DNA of 64,000 bases from Phaeovulum sp. (GTDB lineage Bacteria; Pseudomonadota; Alphaproteobacteria; Rhodobacterales; Rhodobacteraceae). Positions 37,104 to 47,333 of this stretch are shown here, piece after piece. Each line of letters opens with the position of its first letter. Position 1 is the stretch's first letter. The position numbers and the translations under genes are program-made. The stretch spans positions 27,990-91,989 of the forward strand of contig NZ_JAUXPI010000043.1 in the NCBI RefSeq assembly GCF_030684035.1. The letters are read 5' to 3'. The notes beneath the pieces were generated by a model, which was given only the letters and a program-made list of their open reading frames with translations, ran no database searches and was not told the origin of the DNA.

Positions 37104-37354
37104 CGCTTTCGCTCGTTGCCGCCTGTGTCTGGGCGCTGGTCGCCAATCTGCTGGCGCTGATGCCTTCGCGTGACAATCACTGGCGGCAGGCCTGGGTGCT
37201 TATCGCGCTCGGAATTCCGCTGATCGGCTGGGTTACCTTCGAGAACGGGCCGGTCGTCGGCCTCGTGGTGCTCGCCGCCGGGGTCTCGGTGCTGCGCTGG
37301 CCGCTGATCTTCGCACTCCGCCGCCTTGGTCTCTGGCGCGGGAGGCGGGCATGA
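37100..37354 (+). CDS. DUF2484 membrane protein (copy 2)
   Basis: 84 aa with three hydrophobic segments. Its start [19 protein letters not shown] aligns with copy 1, but the remainder has diverged. It keeps the short basic C-terminus ([11 protein letters not shown]) expected on the cytoplasmic side. Overlaps of four bases with copy 1 and murB place it firmly in the dcw operon. A role in envelope synthesis or division is inferred from position only. Confidence 0.8.
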   Translation: MTLSLVAACVWALVANLLALMPSRDNHWRQAWVLIALGIPLIGWVTFENGPVVGLVVLAAGVSVLRWPLIFALRRLGLWRGRRA

Positions 37355-38286
37355 TTCTGCCCGAGGTGCGCGGCACGTTGAGCGCCAACCGCAGCCTTGC
37401 AGACCTAACCTGGCTACGGGTCGGGGGACCGGCAGACTGGCTTTTTCAGCCTGCGGATATCGAAGATTTGCAGGCGTTTCTGGCGGCGCTCGATCCTCTG
37501 GTGCCGGTGTTTCCGATCGGCGTGGGGTCAAACCTGATCGTGCGCGATGGCGGTATCCGGGCGGTGGTGATCCGGCTCGGGCGCGGTTTCAACGGCATCG
37601 AGATTGTCGGCAACCGGGTCACTGCCGGTGCGGCGGCGCTTGATGCGCATGTGGCGCGGCGCGCGGCGGAGGCAGGGCTTGACCTCACCTTCCTGCGCAC
37701 CATCCCCGGCAGTATCGGCGGCGCGGTGCGGATGAATGCGGGCTGCTACGGCAGCTATGTGGCGGACCACCTCATTGAAGCGGTGGCGGTAAACCGGGCG
37801 GGGAAGCGGGTTGTTCTTTCCCCGGCGGACTTGCATTTATCCTACCGCCACAGTGAGCTTCCCGCGGGCTATGTGCTCGTTTCTGCTACTTTTCAGGCAA
37901 TTTCGGCAAATCCCGCCGATTTGGTCGAAAAGATGGAAGCGCAGATCGCCAAGCGGGACGCAAGCCAGCCCACGCGCGAACGCAGCGCCGGTTCCACCTT
38001 CCGCAATCCTTCGGGCCATTCCTCGACAGGGCGCGCCGATGATGTGCACGACCTGAAGGCCTGGAAAGCGATCGATGCGGCGGGCATGCGCGGCGCGCGG
38101 CGAGGCGGAGCGCAGATGAGCGAGATGCATTCGAACTTTCTCATCAACACCGGCAGCGCAACCGCCGCCGACCTCGAGGGTCTGGGCGAAGAGGTCCGAG
38201 AAAGGGTTTTGCAACAGAGTGGAATCCGGCTAGAGTGGGAAATCATGCGGGTCGGCGAACCGATGCCGGAACCGCACGACAAGTAA
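37351..38286 (+). CDS. murB: UDP-N-acetylenolpyruvoylglucosamine reductase
   Basis: FAD/NADPH enzyme making UDP-MurNAc. 311 aa. The FAD-binding segment [14 protein letters not shown] is followed by [18 protein letters not shown], and the catalytic serine lies in GSTFRNPSG. The shorter loop layout is that of type IIb MurB. It overlaps the preceding DUF2484 gene by 4 nt. Confidence 0.97.
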   Translation: MILPEVRGTLSANRSLADLTWLRVGGPADWLFQPADIEDLQAFLAALDPLVPVFPIGVGSNLIVRDGGIRAVVIRLGRGFNGIEIVGNRVTAGAAALDAHVARRAAEAGLDLTFLRTIPGSIGGAVRMNAGCYGSYVADHLIEAVAVNRAGKRVVLSPADLHLSYRHSELPAGYVLVSATFQAISANPADLVEKMEAQIAKRDASQPTRERSAGSTFRNPSGHSSTGRADDVHDLKAWKAIDAAGMRGARRGGAQMSEMHSNFLINTGSATAADLEGLGEEVRERVLQQSGIRLEWEIMRVGEPMPEPHDK

Positions 38287-38324
38287 CAACATTCCACGGG
38301 GGCCAAACCCCGGGAGAGGCAATT

Positions 38325-39248
38325 GTGGCGGGTGTGTCGAGCAGGACAGCCCACCGTGTGGTGGTATTGATGGGGGGGCCTTCCGCCGAGCGGGAGGTGT
38401 CGCTCTCATCGGGGCGCGAATGCGTGTCGGCGCTGCAGGTGGCAGGATACGAGGTGACCGCGATCGACGCGGCCGCCGACTTGTCCGCGCGCCTTGCCGA
38501 GACCCGCCCGGACGTGGTTTTCAACGCGCTGCATGGCCGCTGGGGCGAAGATGGCTGCGTTCAGGGGCTGCTGGAATGGCTGCGCCTGCCCTATACTCAT
38601 TCCGGCGTGCTCGCCTCGGCGCTGGCGATGGACAAGACCCGCGCCAAGGCGGCGTTTGCCGTCGCCGGGCTGCCGGTCGCGGCGGGGCGTCTGGCCTGCA
38701 AGGCCGAGGTCATGGCGCGCCACGTCCTGCCGCCGCCTTATGTGGTCAAGCCGAACGCCGAGGGCTCGTCGGTCGGTGTCTACATCGTGCCCGAGGGTGC
38801 CAACGCGCCGCCTCGGCTGGCGGCTGAAATGCCCGAAGTGGTGATGGTCGAGGCCTATGCGCCTGGGCGCGAGCTGACGGTCAGCGTGCTGGGCGACCGT
38901 GCGCTTGGCGTTACCGAGATCGTCACAACCGGCTGGTATGACTACGCGGCGAAATACACGCCCGGCGGTTCGCAGCATATCCTGCCCGCGGTCCTGCCCG
39001 ACGACATCACCGATGCCTGCCGCGAGTACGCCCTGCGTGCCCACCGCGCGCTTGGCTGCCGTGGCCTAAGCCGCAGCGATTTTCGCTGGGATGCGGGCAA
39101 GCATCTGGCGGGCCTCGTTATTTTGGAAACCAACACGCAGCCTGGAATGACCCCAACCTCGCTCAGCCCCGAACAAGCGCGCCACGCCGGTATCGATTTT
39201 CCCGCGCTTTGCCGCTGGATCGTGGAGGACGCCTCATGCGACCGCTAG
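38325..39248 (+). CDS. ddl: D-alanine--D-alanine ligase
   Basis: ATP-grasp enzyme joining two D-Ala. 307 aa. [19 protein letters not shown] is the N-terminal signature; [29 protein letters not shown] and [13 protein letters not shown] mark the active site. The start is GTG at 38325, preceded by GGGAG. An in-frame start at 38235 would run inside murB and is rejected. The 3' end overlaps ftsQ by 13 nt. Confidence 0.97.
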   Translation: MAGVSSRTAHRVVVLMGGPSAEREVSLSSGRECVSALQVAGYEVTAIDAAADLSARLAETRPDVVFNALHGRWGEDGCVQGLLEWLRLPYTHSGVLASALAMDKTRAKAAFAVAGLPVAAGRLACKAEVMARHVLPPPYVVKPNAEGSSVGVYIVPEGANAPPRLAAEMPEVVMVEAYAPGRELTVSVLGDRALGVTEIVTTGWYDYAAKYTPGGSQHILPAVLPDDITDACREYALRAHRALGCRGLSRSDFRWDAGKHLAGLVILETNTQPGMTPTSLSPEQARHAGIDFPALCRWIVEDASCDR

Positions 39249-40153
39249 GTGCCGCCACCCTTGTCGCCCCGCCGCGTCCGGCACCGCGTGTGCTGCACCG
39301 CGACCCGGCCCCGTCGAGAATGCGCTACAAGCTGAACCGGCTCTGGCTAACGCCGCTGGTGCGCGGCCTTGCCCGGATCGGCCTGCCGCTGGTGTTGATC
39401 GTCGGCATGTTCGGCCTCTGGCTCGGCGATGCCGGTCAGCGCGCGGCCCTGGCCGACAGGTTCGAGGCGCTGAAAACCCAGATCCAGAGCCGCCCGGAGT
39501 TCGAAGTTTCGCTGCTGCGCATCGAGGGGGCCTCGCCCGCCGTCGATGCCGCGATCCGCACCATGCTGCCGGTCACGCTGCCCGCCTCGTCCTTCGCGCT
39601 TGATCTGGGGCGGCTGCGGGCAACGATTGCAAGCCTGGATGCGGTGGCAACGGTCGATCTGCGGGTGCAAAAGGGTGTGCTCGCGGTGCAGGTGGTCGAG
39701 CGGGTGCCCGCAGTGCTCTGGCGCCATGCCGCCGGGGTCGAAATGCTCGACGCCACCGGCCACCGGATTGCCACGGTCATTTCGCGCGATCTGCGCCCTG
39801 AATTGCCGTTGATCGCCGGCGAGGGGGCCGCCGAGGCGGTGCCCGAGGCGCTCGCGGTTCTGGCGGCGGCGGCACCGCTGCTGGCGCGTGCCCGCGGCCT
39901 GGTGCGGATCGGCGCGCGGCGCTGGGATCTGGTGCTTGACCGCGACCAGCGCATTCTGCTGCCCGAGACCGGTGCGGTTCAGGCGGTGGAGCGGCTGTTG
40001 GCGCTGGATCGCGCCGAAGACCTGCTGGCACGCGATTTCACGCATCTTGATCTGCGGCTGGCGGCGCGTCCGACGCTGCGGCTGAGCGTCGATGCGCAAG
40101 AAGAATTCCTGCGCGTCACGGGGCGGGCGACGACATCAGCGGTCAATCGGTAA
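39236..40153 (+). CDS. ftsQ: cell division protein FtsQ
   Basis: Bitopic divisome scaffold, 305 aa. A basic cytoplasmic tail precedes a helix at about 43-62, then a POTRA domain with the LLRIEGASP strand and the FtsQ domain, including [20 protein letters not shown]. The ATG at 39236 follows GGAGG and lies inside the end of ddl. ftsA follows after 13 nt. Confidence 0.94.
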   Translation: MRPLGAATLVAPPRPAPRVLHRDPAPSRMRYKLNRLWLTPLVRGLARIGLPLVLIVGMFGLWLGDAGQRAALADRFEALKTQIQSRPEFEVSLLRIEGASPAVDAAIRTMLPVTLPASSFALDLGRLRATIASLDAVATVDLRVQKGVLAVQVVERVPAVLWRHAAGVEMLDATGHRIATVISRDLRPELPLIAGEGAAEAVPEALAVLAAAAPLLARARGLVRIGARRWDLVLDRDQRILLPETGAVQAVERLLALDRAEDLLARDFTHLDLRLAARPTLRLSVDAQEEFLRVTGRATTSAVNR

Positions 40154-40166
40154 TGGGGGCGGGGCG

Positions 40167-41501
40167 ATGAACGGGCTATATGAGGCACAACGAGCGATGC
40201 GCGCCATGCGCAAGGCTGCGATTCAGCGCGGCGTGATCGCCATTCTCGACGTTGGCACCTCGAAAATCGCCTGCCTCGTGCTGCGCTTTGACGGGCCGGA
40301 AAAACTGCGCTCGGCCGATGGCGTGGGGCCAATGGCCGGGCAATCCGATTTTCGGGTGATCGGTGCCGCCACCACCCGCTCGCGCGGGGTGCGCTTTGGC
40401 GAGGTCGATACCATGGCCGAAACCGAGCGCGCGATCCGCACGGCGGTGCAGATGGCGCAGAAAATGGCAAATGTCCGCGTCGATCATGTCATCGCCTGCA
40501 TCGCCGGGGCGCAGCCGCGCAGCTATGGGCTTGCCGGCGAGGTCGAGCTGCACGAGGGGCAGGTGGGCGAGGCCGATGTGGCGCGCGCGCTTGCTGCCTG
40601 CGAAATGCCCGATATCGGGCCTGCGCGCGAGGTGCTGCACGCGCATCCGGTCAACTTCGCGCTTGATCACCGCTCGGGCCTTGGCGACCCGCGCGGCCAT
40701 GTCGGGCAGCGCCTCGCGGTGGACATGCACCTGCTGGCGGTTGAAGCCGACGCCATTCAGAACCTCGTCTTCTGCATCCATCGCTGCGATCTGGAACTTG
40801 CCGGCATCGCCTCCTCGGCCTATGTCGCGGGCATTGCGGCGCTGGTGGAAGATGAGCAGGAACTGGGCGCGGCCTGCATCGATCTGGGCGGCGGGATCAG
40901 CGGCGTTTCGGTATTCATCAAGAAACACATGATCTTCGCCGATGCGGTGCGGATGGGTGGCGAGCACATCACCTCGGACATATCAAAAGGCCTGCAGGTG
41001 CCGGTTTCGGTGGCCGAGCGGCTCAAGACCTTTCACGGCGGGGTCCAGGCCACCGGAATGGACGACCGCGAAATGATCGAGATCGGCGGCGACAGCGGTG
41101 ACTGGGAAAAGGACCGCCGCCGCGTCAGCCGCGCCGAGCTTATCGGCATCATGCGCCCGCGTGTCGAAGAGATACTTGAAGAGTTGCGCGCGCTCCTTGA
41201 TGCCGCAGGTTTCGACAGCCTGCCAAGCCAGCAGATCGTTCTGACCGGTGGTGCCAGCCAGATACCGGGGCTGGATGGGCTGGCGGCGCGGATTCTGGGC
41301 CACAACGTGCGACTTGGGCGGCCGCTGCGGGTGCAGGGCCTGCCGCAGGCGGCAACCGGCGCGGGTTTTGCCAGCGCCGTCGGACTGGCGCTGTTTGCCG
41401 CGCATCCGCAAGATGAATGGTGGGACTTCGAGATCCCCGCCGAACGCTACCCGGCGCGCTCGCTGAAAAAAGCGGTGCGCTGGTTCCGCGACAACTGGTA
41501 G
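40167..41501 (+). CDS. ftsA: cell division protein FtsA
   Basis: Actin-like ATPase that tethers FtsZ to the membrane. 444 aa. The phosphate-binding start is AILDVGTSKIACLVL; CIDLGGGISGVSVF and IVLTGGASQIPGLDGL are the other nucleotide motifs. The C-terminal LKKAVRWFRDNW is the amphipathic membrane-targeting helix. The ATG at 40167 has GGGGCG upstream. It is followed by a 186-nt gap before ftsZ. Confidence 0.97.
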   Translation: MNGLYEAQRAMRAMRKAAIQRGVIAILDVGTSKIACLVLRFDGPEKLRSADGVGPMAGQSDFRVIGAATTRSRGVRFGEVDTMAETERAIRTAVQMAQKMANVRVDHVIACIAGAQPRSYGLAGEVELHEGQVGEADVARALAACEMPDIGPAREVLHAHPVNFALDHRSGLGDPRGHVGQRLAVDMHLLAVEADAIQNLVFCIHRCDLELAGIASSAYVAGIAALVEDEQELGAACIDLGGGISGVSVFIKKHMIFADAVRMGGEHITSDISKGLQVPVSVAERLKTFHGGVQATGMDDREMIEIGGDSGDWEKDRRRVSRAELIGIMRPRVEEILEELRALLDAAGFDSLPSQQIVLTGGASQIPGLDGLAARILGHNVRLGRPLRVQGLPQAATGAGFASAVGLALFAAHPQDEWWDFEIPAERYPARSLKKAVRWFRDNW

Positions 41502-41687
41502 GAACGGGGTCATGCCACCCAATCTCTGCGGACTTGCGCGAAATGCCGCTGAATCAACTGCAAGAATGACCATATTTTGTGGCCGCTTGCGTTTTTCAGG
41601 TGACGGGGAAGCACAACGCAGTTAAAATCGGCACAATTTGCGGGGAAAACCGGGCGAGAGAACCGGATAATCACAGGCGGAACACCA

Positions 41688-43352
41688 ATGGCACTGAATC
41701 TGATGATGTCTCAGCGTGAAGAGCTCAAGCCGCGGATCACCGTATTCGGGGTTGGCGGTGCCGGTGGCAATGCCGTCAACAACATGATCGAAAAGGCGCT
41801 TGAGGGCGTCGAATTCGTGGTCGCCAACACCGATGCGCAAGCGCTTGCGCAATCGCGGGCGCAGGCGCGCATCCAGATGGGCGTTCGCGCTACCGAGGGG
41901 CTGGGTGCAGGCGCGCGCCCCGAGGTGGGGGCCGCCGCTGCCGAGGAAACCATCGAGGAAATCGTCGATCACCTCGCCGGGGCGCATATGTGCTTCATTA
42001 CCGCCGGCATGGGCGGCGGCACCGGCACCGGTGCTGCCCCGATCATTGCGCAGGCCGCGCGCGAGTTGGGGGTGCTCACCGTCGGCGTGGTGACCAAGCC
42101 TTTCCAGTTCGAGGGCAACAAGCGCATGAAGCAGGCCGAAGACGGCATTGCGGCGCTGCAAAAGGTGGTCGATACGCTGATCATCATCCCCAACCAGAAC
42201 CTGTTCCGGCTGGCCAATGAGCGCACCACATTTACCGAAGCCTTCGCCATGGCCGATGACGTGCTCTATCAGGGCGTCAAGGGCGTCACCGACCTGATGG
42301 TGCGCCCCGGCTTGATCAACCTCGACTTTGCCGATGTCCGCGCGGTGATGGACGAAATGGGCAAGGCGATGATGGGCACCGGTGAAGCCTCGGGCGATGA
42401 TCGCGCGATTCAGGCCGCCGAAAAGGCGATTGCCAACCCGCTTCTGGATGAAATCAGCCTGCGCGGGGCGAAGGGCGTGCTGATCAACATCACCGGCGGC
42501 TATGACCTGACGCTGTTCGAGCTTGATGAAGCCGCAAACCGTATCCGCGAGGAAGTGGACCCCGAGGCGAACATCATCGTTGGTTCGACGCTGGACCCCG
42601 ACATGGCAGGGCAGATGCGGGTTTCGGTGGTGGCGACCGGTATCGACGCTGCCGCCTCGACCGGCGAGGTTCCGGTGCCGCGCCGCCCGCTGGCAGAGCC
42701 GCTGCATCGCGCGCACACCACCTCTGCCGCCGCCCCGGCGGCTGCCGCCACGCGGCCGGTTGCCGCGGAACCTGCCGCCGAACCGGCGCGCGTTGCCGCC
42801 GCCGCCTCGGCGCAAGGGGCCTACCGCACCCGCGCCGAGGAGCGGTCGCTTTTCGATGCTGCCCCGGCCGCGCTTGAACCCGAAGATCTGCTTGACGCCG
42901 AAGCCGCCGCCGAAGCCGGGCACGAACTGCCGCCCCCGGCCTACCGCCCGCAAGCCGCCGCACCGGCCGCCCCGCGCGATATTCGCACCGGCGATGATGC
43001 CGCGGCCTTCGTGGCACCGCGCCCGCGCGCGCCCGGCACCCCCAGCCCCGAGGCGCTGGCCCGGCTGCAAGCAGCGGTCTCGCGCGCCCCGGCGGCGGCG
43101 CAACGCGCCGCCGCGCAACCGCTTGCTGCTTCCCGCAGCGCAGCCCCTGCCGCCACCGCCGAAAAGCCGCGCTTCGGCATCAACTCGTTTCTGAACCGCA
43201 TGACCGGGGGCGGCGATCCTACCGCCGAACGCCAGACCCCGACGATGCGGCCGCAGGCACCACAGCAGACAGCCTACGACGACGAAGCCCCGGCGGACGC
43301 TGAGCAGGATCGTATCGAAATACCGGCTTTCCTGCGCCGTCAGGCGAACTGA
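41688..43352 (+). CDS. ftsZ: cell division protein FtsZ
   Basis: Tubulin-like GTPase forming the Z ring. 554 aa, long for FtsZ. The GTPase and polymerisation domains occupy about 14-325, with GGGTGTG at 109-115 and [11 protein letters not shown]. The extra length is a disordered linker rich in Ala and Pro (about 330-535), common in alphaproteobacteria. The tail [11 protein letters not shown] binds FtsA and other partners. The AT-richer 186-nt gap upstream probably holds its own promoter. An 11-bp terminator follows. Confidence 0.98.
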   Translation: MALNLMMSQREELKPRITVFGVGGAGGNAVNNMIEKALEGVEFVVANTDAQALAQSRAQARIQMGVRATEGLGAGARPEVGAAAAEETIEEIVDHLAGAHMCFITAGMGGGTGTGAAPIIAQAARELGVLTVGVVTKPFQFEGNKRMKQAEDGIAALQKVVDTLIIIPNQNLFRLANERTTFTEAFAMADDVLYQGVKGVTDLMVRPGLINLDFADVRAVMDEMGKAMMGTGEASGDDRAIQAAEKAIANPLLDEISLRGAKGVLINITGGYDLTLFELDEAANRIREEVDPEANIIVGSTLDPDMAGQMRVSVVATGIDAAASTGEVPVPRRPLAEPLHRAHTTSAAAPAAAATRPVAAEPAAEPARVAAAASAQGAYRTRAEERSLFDAAPAALEPEDLLDAEAAAEAGHELPPPAYRPQAAAPAAPRDIRTGDDAAAFVAPRPRAPGTPSPEALARLQAAVSRAPAAAQRAAAQPLAASRSAAPAATAEKPRFGINSFLNRMTGGGDPTAERQTPTMRPQAPQQTAYDDEAPADAEQDRIEIPAFLRRQAN

Positions 43353-43372
43353 AGGCTTCACAAATTGCCGCG

Positions 43373-43403
43373 ACAGGCCGGGGAAACCCCGGCCTGTTTG
43401 CGT
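43373..43403 (+). terminator. intrinsic terminator after ftsZ
   Basis: ACAGGCCGGGG and CCCCGGCCTGT form a perfect 11-bp stem with an AAA loop, followed by TTGCGTTTAATT. This should close the dcw transcript. Confidence 0.85.
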
Positions 43404-43590
43404 TTAATTACATGGGGTTGGACCTTGACAGGCAGATTGCCGCCGGGCCGGACGCGGATTGTTTCAAGCCGTTACAAAGAGTGAGTTGAGCCTTGCGCGC
43501 GCGCCGCGTAGGGGTGTTCAGCGATGGCGCGGGCAGGCCCGGGCCGATCGCTTTGGCCAAGATGCCGCACCACTGCCAGGAGCATGCCGC

Positions 43591-44523
43591 GTGCAGACGA
43601 CCCTCAGCTCATCGGTCCACTTCTCTGGCATAGGTCTGCATTGCGGGGTTGCCGTGCAGATGACCATCCGCCCGGCCGCTGCCGATACCGGCATTGCGTT
43701 CTGGCGCAGCGATGTGCGCGGTGCCGACCCGCTCGTGCCCGCCCGCTGGGATGCGGTTGCCCAGTCTCGCCTCTGCACCCAGATCGAAAACGCCCACGGG
43801 GTCAGCGTCTCGACCATCGAGCATGTGATGGCCGCGCTTGCCGGTTGCGGCGTGCACAATGCGCTGATCGAGATCGACGGCCCGGAAGTGCCAATCCTTG
43901 ATGGCTCCTCGGCGCCCTTCGTGCGCGCGCTCATCGCGGCCGGGTTGCAGGGTCTTGGCGCGCCGCTTCGCGCGTTGCGGGTGCTCAAATCCGTCGAGGT
44001 GCGGGCTGGCACGGCGCTGGCGCGGCTCGAGCCTGCCGATAGCATGGAAATCGCCTTTGCAATCGATTTTGCCGATGCCGCGATCGGGCGGCAAAGCTTG
44101 ACGCTCAACATGGCCAACGGTGCCTTTGTCCGCGAACTGATGGACAGCCGCACCTTCTGCCGCCAGTCGGATGTGGAACAGATGCAGGCGGCGGGGCTGG
44201 CGCTTGGCGGCAGCTACGAAAACGCCGTGGTGGTCGATGGCGACCGTGTGCTTTCGCCCGGCGGGCTGCGCCGCGAGCGTGAGGCGGTGCGCCACAAGAT
44301 GCTTGATGCGATGGGTGACCTTGCGCTTGCCGGTGCGCCGATCCTCGGGCGCTATTATGGCAACCGCGCCGGGCACGCGCTGACCAACCAGCTGTTGCGG
44401 GCGCTTTTCGCCGATCCGGCGGCCTGGCGGTGGGAACCGCTCAGCCTGGCGCGGGCGCACCGGATGCCCGGTGCCGGGGTCACGCTGGCCGATTGCACCC
44501 CCCGCGCCACCGCTCTTGCCTGA
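43591..44523 (+). CDS. lpxC: UDP-3-O-acyl-N-acetylglucosamine deacetylase
   Basis: Zinc enzyme for the committed step of lipid A synthesis. 310 aa. His78 in TIEHVMAAL, and His235 and Asp239 in RHKMLDAMGD, are the zinc ligands; His262 in GHALTNQ is the catalytic histidine. The start is GTG at 43591 (family N-terminus QTTLSSSVHFSG), with AGGAG at 8 nt. An earlier in-frame start would add 44 unconserved residues. Confidence 0.97.
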   Translation: MQTTLSSSVHFSGIGLHCGVAVQMTIRPAAADTGIAFWRSDVRGADPLVPARWDAVAQSRLCTQIENAHGVSVSTIEHVMAALAGCGVHNALIEIDGPEVPILDGSSAPFVRALIAAGLQGLGAPLRALRVLKSVEVRAGTALARLEPADSMEIAFAIDFADAAIGRQSLTLNMANGAFVRELMDSRTFCRQSDVEQMQAAGLALGGSYENAVVVDGDRVLSPGGLRREREAVRHKMLDAMGDLALAGAPILGRYYGNRAGHALTNQLLRALFADPAAWRWEPLSLARAHRMPGAGVTLADCTPRATALA

Positions 44524-44561
44524 ACCGCGCGACGATGCGGCCCTCGCCGGTGAAAGGCGTT

Positions 44562-44590
44562 TTGCGCCCCGGATTTTTCTGTGCTAGGAC
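44562..44590 (+). promoter_or_regulatory. candidate bamD promoter
   Basis: TTGCGC, 17-nt spacer, TAGGAC, about 60 nt before bamD. A small hairpin (CCCCGC/GCGGGG) follows in the leader. Confidence 0.35.
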
Positions 44591-44650
44591 GGGCGAAACC
44601 ACCCCGCAAGCGGGGCGGTCTGGTGAATGAACTCGGGGATGGGGCGGGAC

Positions 44651-45490
44651 ATGGCGCGCGGCAGATCAGCGGCTTCACTTGTCGGCGGCCTGATTGTGGC
44701 CGCGATGCTGGCGGGCTGCGGATCGGCACCGAAAGAGGTTCCGCTTGATGGTTTCACCGCCGAAGAAATCTACAAGCGCGGCGAATGGGAGCTTGAAAAC
44801 ACCGCCAAGCCGGAAAACTCGATCCGCTATTTCTCCGAAGTCGAGCGGCTTTACCCCTATTCCGAATATGCCAAGCGCGCCTTGATCATGCAGGCCTTCG
44901 CGCTGCACAAGGCGAAGAAATACGAAGAGGCGCGCGGTGCCGCGCAGCGGTTCATCGACACCTATCCGGGCGATGAAGATGCGGCCTATGCCAAATATCT
45001 GCTGGCGCTGAGCTATTACGACCAGATTGACGAGGTTGGCCGCGATCAGGGGCTGACCTTCCAGGCGCTCTCGGCGCTGCGCGCGGTGATCGAGGAATAC
45101 CCCGACAGCGAATATGCGCGCTCGGCAATTCTCAAGTTCGACCTTGCCTTCGACCACCTCGCGGCGAAGGAAATGGAGATCGGGCGCTATTACCTCAAGC
45201 GCGGCAACTATGCCGCCGCGATCAACCGCTTTCGCATCGTGGTCGAGAAATACCAGACCACCACCCATACTGCCGAAGCGCTGCACCGGCTGGTCGAGGC
45301 GAATCTGGCGCTTGGCTTTACCGACGAAGCGCAATCGGCGGCGGCGATTCTGGGGCATAATTTCCGCTCAACCGGCTTTTACGAAGACAGCTACAGGCTG
45401 TTGACCGCGCGCGGTCTTGAACCCGCAGGCAGGGGCGACGGCTGGCTGGCGCGCATCTTCCGCGAAGTCATCAAGGGCGAATGGCTGTAA
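44651..45490 (+). CDS. bamD: outer membrane assembly lipoprotein BamD (ComL)
   Basis: TPR lipoprotein of the BAM complex that inserts outer-membrane proteins with BamA. 279 aa from the ATG at 44651. The signal sequence ends in the lipobox LAGC. Five TPR-like helical pairs follow, including YPYSEYAKRALIMQAFALHK and YAKYLLALSYYDQID. In-frame ATGs at 44627 and 44639 are possible starts; 44651 gives the most regular signal peptide. Confidence 0.94.
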   Translation: MARGRSAASLVGGLIVAAMLAGCGSAPKEVPLDGFTAEEIYKRGEWELENTAKPENSIRYFSEVERLYPYSEYAKRALIMQAFALHKAKKYEEARGAAQRFIDTYPGDEDAAYAKYLLALSYYDQIDEVGRDQGLTFQALSALRAVIEEYPDSEYARSAILKFDLAFDHLAAKEMEIGRYYLKRGNYAAAINRFRIVVEKYQTTTHTAEALHRLVEANLALGFTDEAQSAAAILGHNFRSTGFYEDSYRLLTARGLEPAGRGDGWLARIFREVIKGEWL

Positions 45491-45532
45491 CGCGGGCGCG
45501 GCACCTGCGGGTGCCGCCCACGAGGGCAGGGA

Positions 45533-47182
45533 ATGCTTCGGGCGCTTGAGATCCGCGATATGCTGCTGATCGACCGGCTGGAGCTTGGCTTTCAGCCCGG
45601 TCTCAACGTGCTTACCGGCGAAACCGGCGCGGGCAAATCGATATTGCTCGATTGTCTGGGCTTCGTGCTCGGCTGGCGCGGTCGCGGTGATCTGTTGCGC
45701 AACGGGGCAGAGCTTGGCGAGGTGGTGGCGGTGTTCGATCTGCCTGCGGCGCATGCGGCCGCGCAGGTGTTGGCAGAGGCCGGGCTGCCGCAGGGCGATG
45801 AACTGGTGCTGCGCCGCACGATTGGCACCGACGGCCGCCGCAATGCCTTTGTCAACGACCGCCGCGCTACCGCCGAGGTGCTGCGCGCGCTGGCCGATAC
45901 CCTTGTGGAGTTGCACGGCCAGAACGACGATGGCGGGCTTTTGAATGCGCGCGGCCACCGGGCGCTGCTCGATGCCTTTGCCGGGGCCGAGCCGCTCTTG
46001 GCGCGGGTTCGCAGCGCCTGGGCCGCGCGCGCTGCCGCAGCGGGCACGCTGGCCGAGGCCGAGGCAGCGCTGGCGGCCGTGCGCGGCGAGGAAGATTTTC
46101 TGCGCCATGCGGTGAAGGAACTCGATCAGCTTGCCCCGGAACCGGGCGAAGAGGCCAGTCTCGACGCCCGCCGCCGCGCCATGCAGGCCGCCGAGCGCAT
46201 TCGCGGCGATGTGGCGCGCGCGCTTGCGGCGCTTGGCCCTGAGGGTGCAGAAGGCGCGATGGGCGGCGCCGGTCGCTGGCTTGAGGCCGTATCCGTGCGC
46301 GCCGATGGGCTGCTTGATGCACCCATATCCGCGCTCTCGCGCGCCATGATCGAACTCGGCGAGGCGGCGCAGGGGGTGGAACGCGCGCTGGAAACCCTGA
46401 GCCACGACCCGCATGAGCTGGAAGCTTGCGAAGAACGGCTGTTTGCGATCCGGGCGCTGGCGCGCAAGCATTCGGTGCTGGCAGATGACCTCGGCGATTT
46501 TGCCCATGGGCTGCGCAGCCGGTTGGCCGCGCTTGATGGCGGCGAGGGGCATTTGCGCGCGCTGCGCATGGCGCTGGCTGCGGCAGATGCGGCGCATGCG
46601 GGGGCTGCCGCGGCGCTTGCGGCGCTTCGCCGCACGGCTGCCGGGCGGCTTGATGCGGCGATGGCGGGGGAACTGGCACCGCTCAAGATGGAACGCGCCG
46701 CCTTCACCACCGAAATCAGCGCCGCGCCGCCCGGCCCCGAAGGCATTGATGCGGTAAGCTTTGTGGTCGCCACCAACCCCGGCGCGCCGCCGGGACCGCT
46801 GAACCGGATTGCCTCGGGGGGCGAGCTGTCGCGGTTCCTGCTGGCGCTCAAGGTCTGCCTGATGCGCGGTGGTGAGGCTCCGGTGATGATTTTCGACGAG
46901 ATCGACCGCGGCGTCGGCGGGGCCACCGCCGACGCGGTGGGGCGCAGACTGGCGCGGCTCGCGGCCGGGGCACAGGTGATTGTCGTCACCCACAGCCCGC
47001 AGGTGGCGGCGCGCGGCAGCCACCACTGGCGGGTGGAAAAGCGGGTTGCGGGTGGCAAGACCACCTCGCGCGTGGTCGCCCTGGATGCCGAGGCGCGGCA
47101 GGGCGAGATTGCCCGCATGCTGGCGGGCGAAAGCGTGACAGAGGCCGCGCGGGCGGCGGCGGCGGCGCTTTTGGCGGGCTGA
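45533..47182 (+). CDS. recN: DNA repair protein RecN
   Basis: SMC-like ATPase in double-strand-break repair. 549 aa. Walker A is GETGAGKS at 29-36; a coiled-coil middle (about 150-400) separates it from the C-terminal half with the signature ASGGELSRFLLALK and Walker B VMIFDEIDRGVGG. HSPQVAARGSHHWRVEK near the end is typical. It starts 42 nt after bamD, likely in one transcript. Confidence 0.96.
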   Translation: MLRALEIRDMLLIDRLELGFQPGLNVLTGETGAGKSILLDCLGFVLGWRGRGDLLRNGAELGEVVAVFDLPAAHAAAQVLAEAGLPQGDELVLRRTIGTDGRRNAFVNDRRATAEVLRALADTLVELHGQNDDGGLLNARGHRALLDAFAGAEPLLARVRSAWAARAAAAGTLAEAEAALAAVRGEEDFLRHAVKELDQLAPEPGEEASLDARRRAMQAAERIRGDVARALAALGPEGAEGAMGGAGRWLEAVSVRADGLLDAPISALSRAMIELGEAAQGVERALETLSHDPHELEACEERLFAIRALARKHSVLADDLGDFAHGLRSRLAALDGGEGHLRALRMALAAADAAHAGAAAALAALRRTAAGRLDAAMAGELAPLKMERAAFTTEISAAPPGPEGIDAVSFVVATNPGAPPGPLNRIASGGELSRFLLALKVCLMRGGEAPVMIFDEIDRGVGGATADAVGRRLARLAAGAQVIVVTHSPQVAARGSHHWRVEKRVAGGKTTSRVVALDAEARQGEIARMLAGESVTEAARAAAAALLAG

Positions 47183-47267
47183 GCACCCAAGCTGGATATT
47201 CGAGCCAAGGCAAGCGGTTGGCGCAGCTTGTTCCAGTAAACTCATTGCCGCTGTTGCAGCGCTGCAC

Positions 47268-47296
47268 TTGTGCGCGTGGCGCGGGCGCGCTAAAAG
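47268..47296 (+). promoter_or_regulatory. candidate promoter of the LpxR-like gene
   Basis: TTGTGC, 17-nt spacer, TAAAAG, about 37 nt before the start codon. Motif match only. Confidence 0.4.
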
Positions 47297-47333
47297 GGAA
47301 GTCTGGCGGGGGCCTGAACGCGGGAAGTTGATG

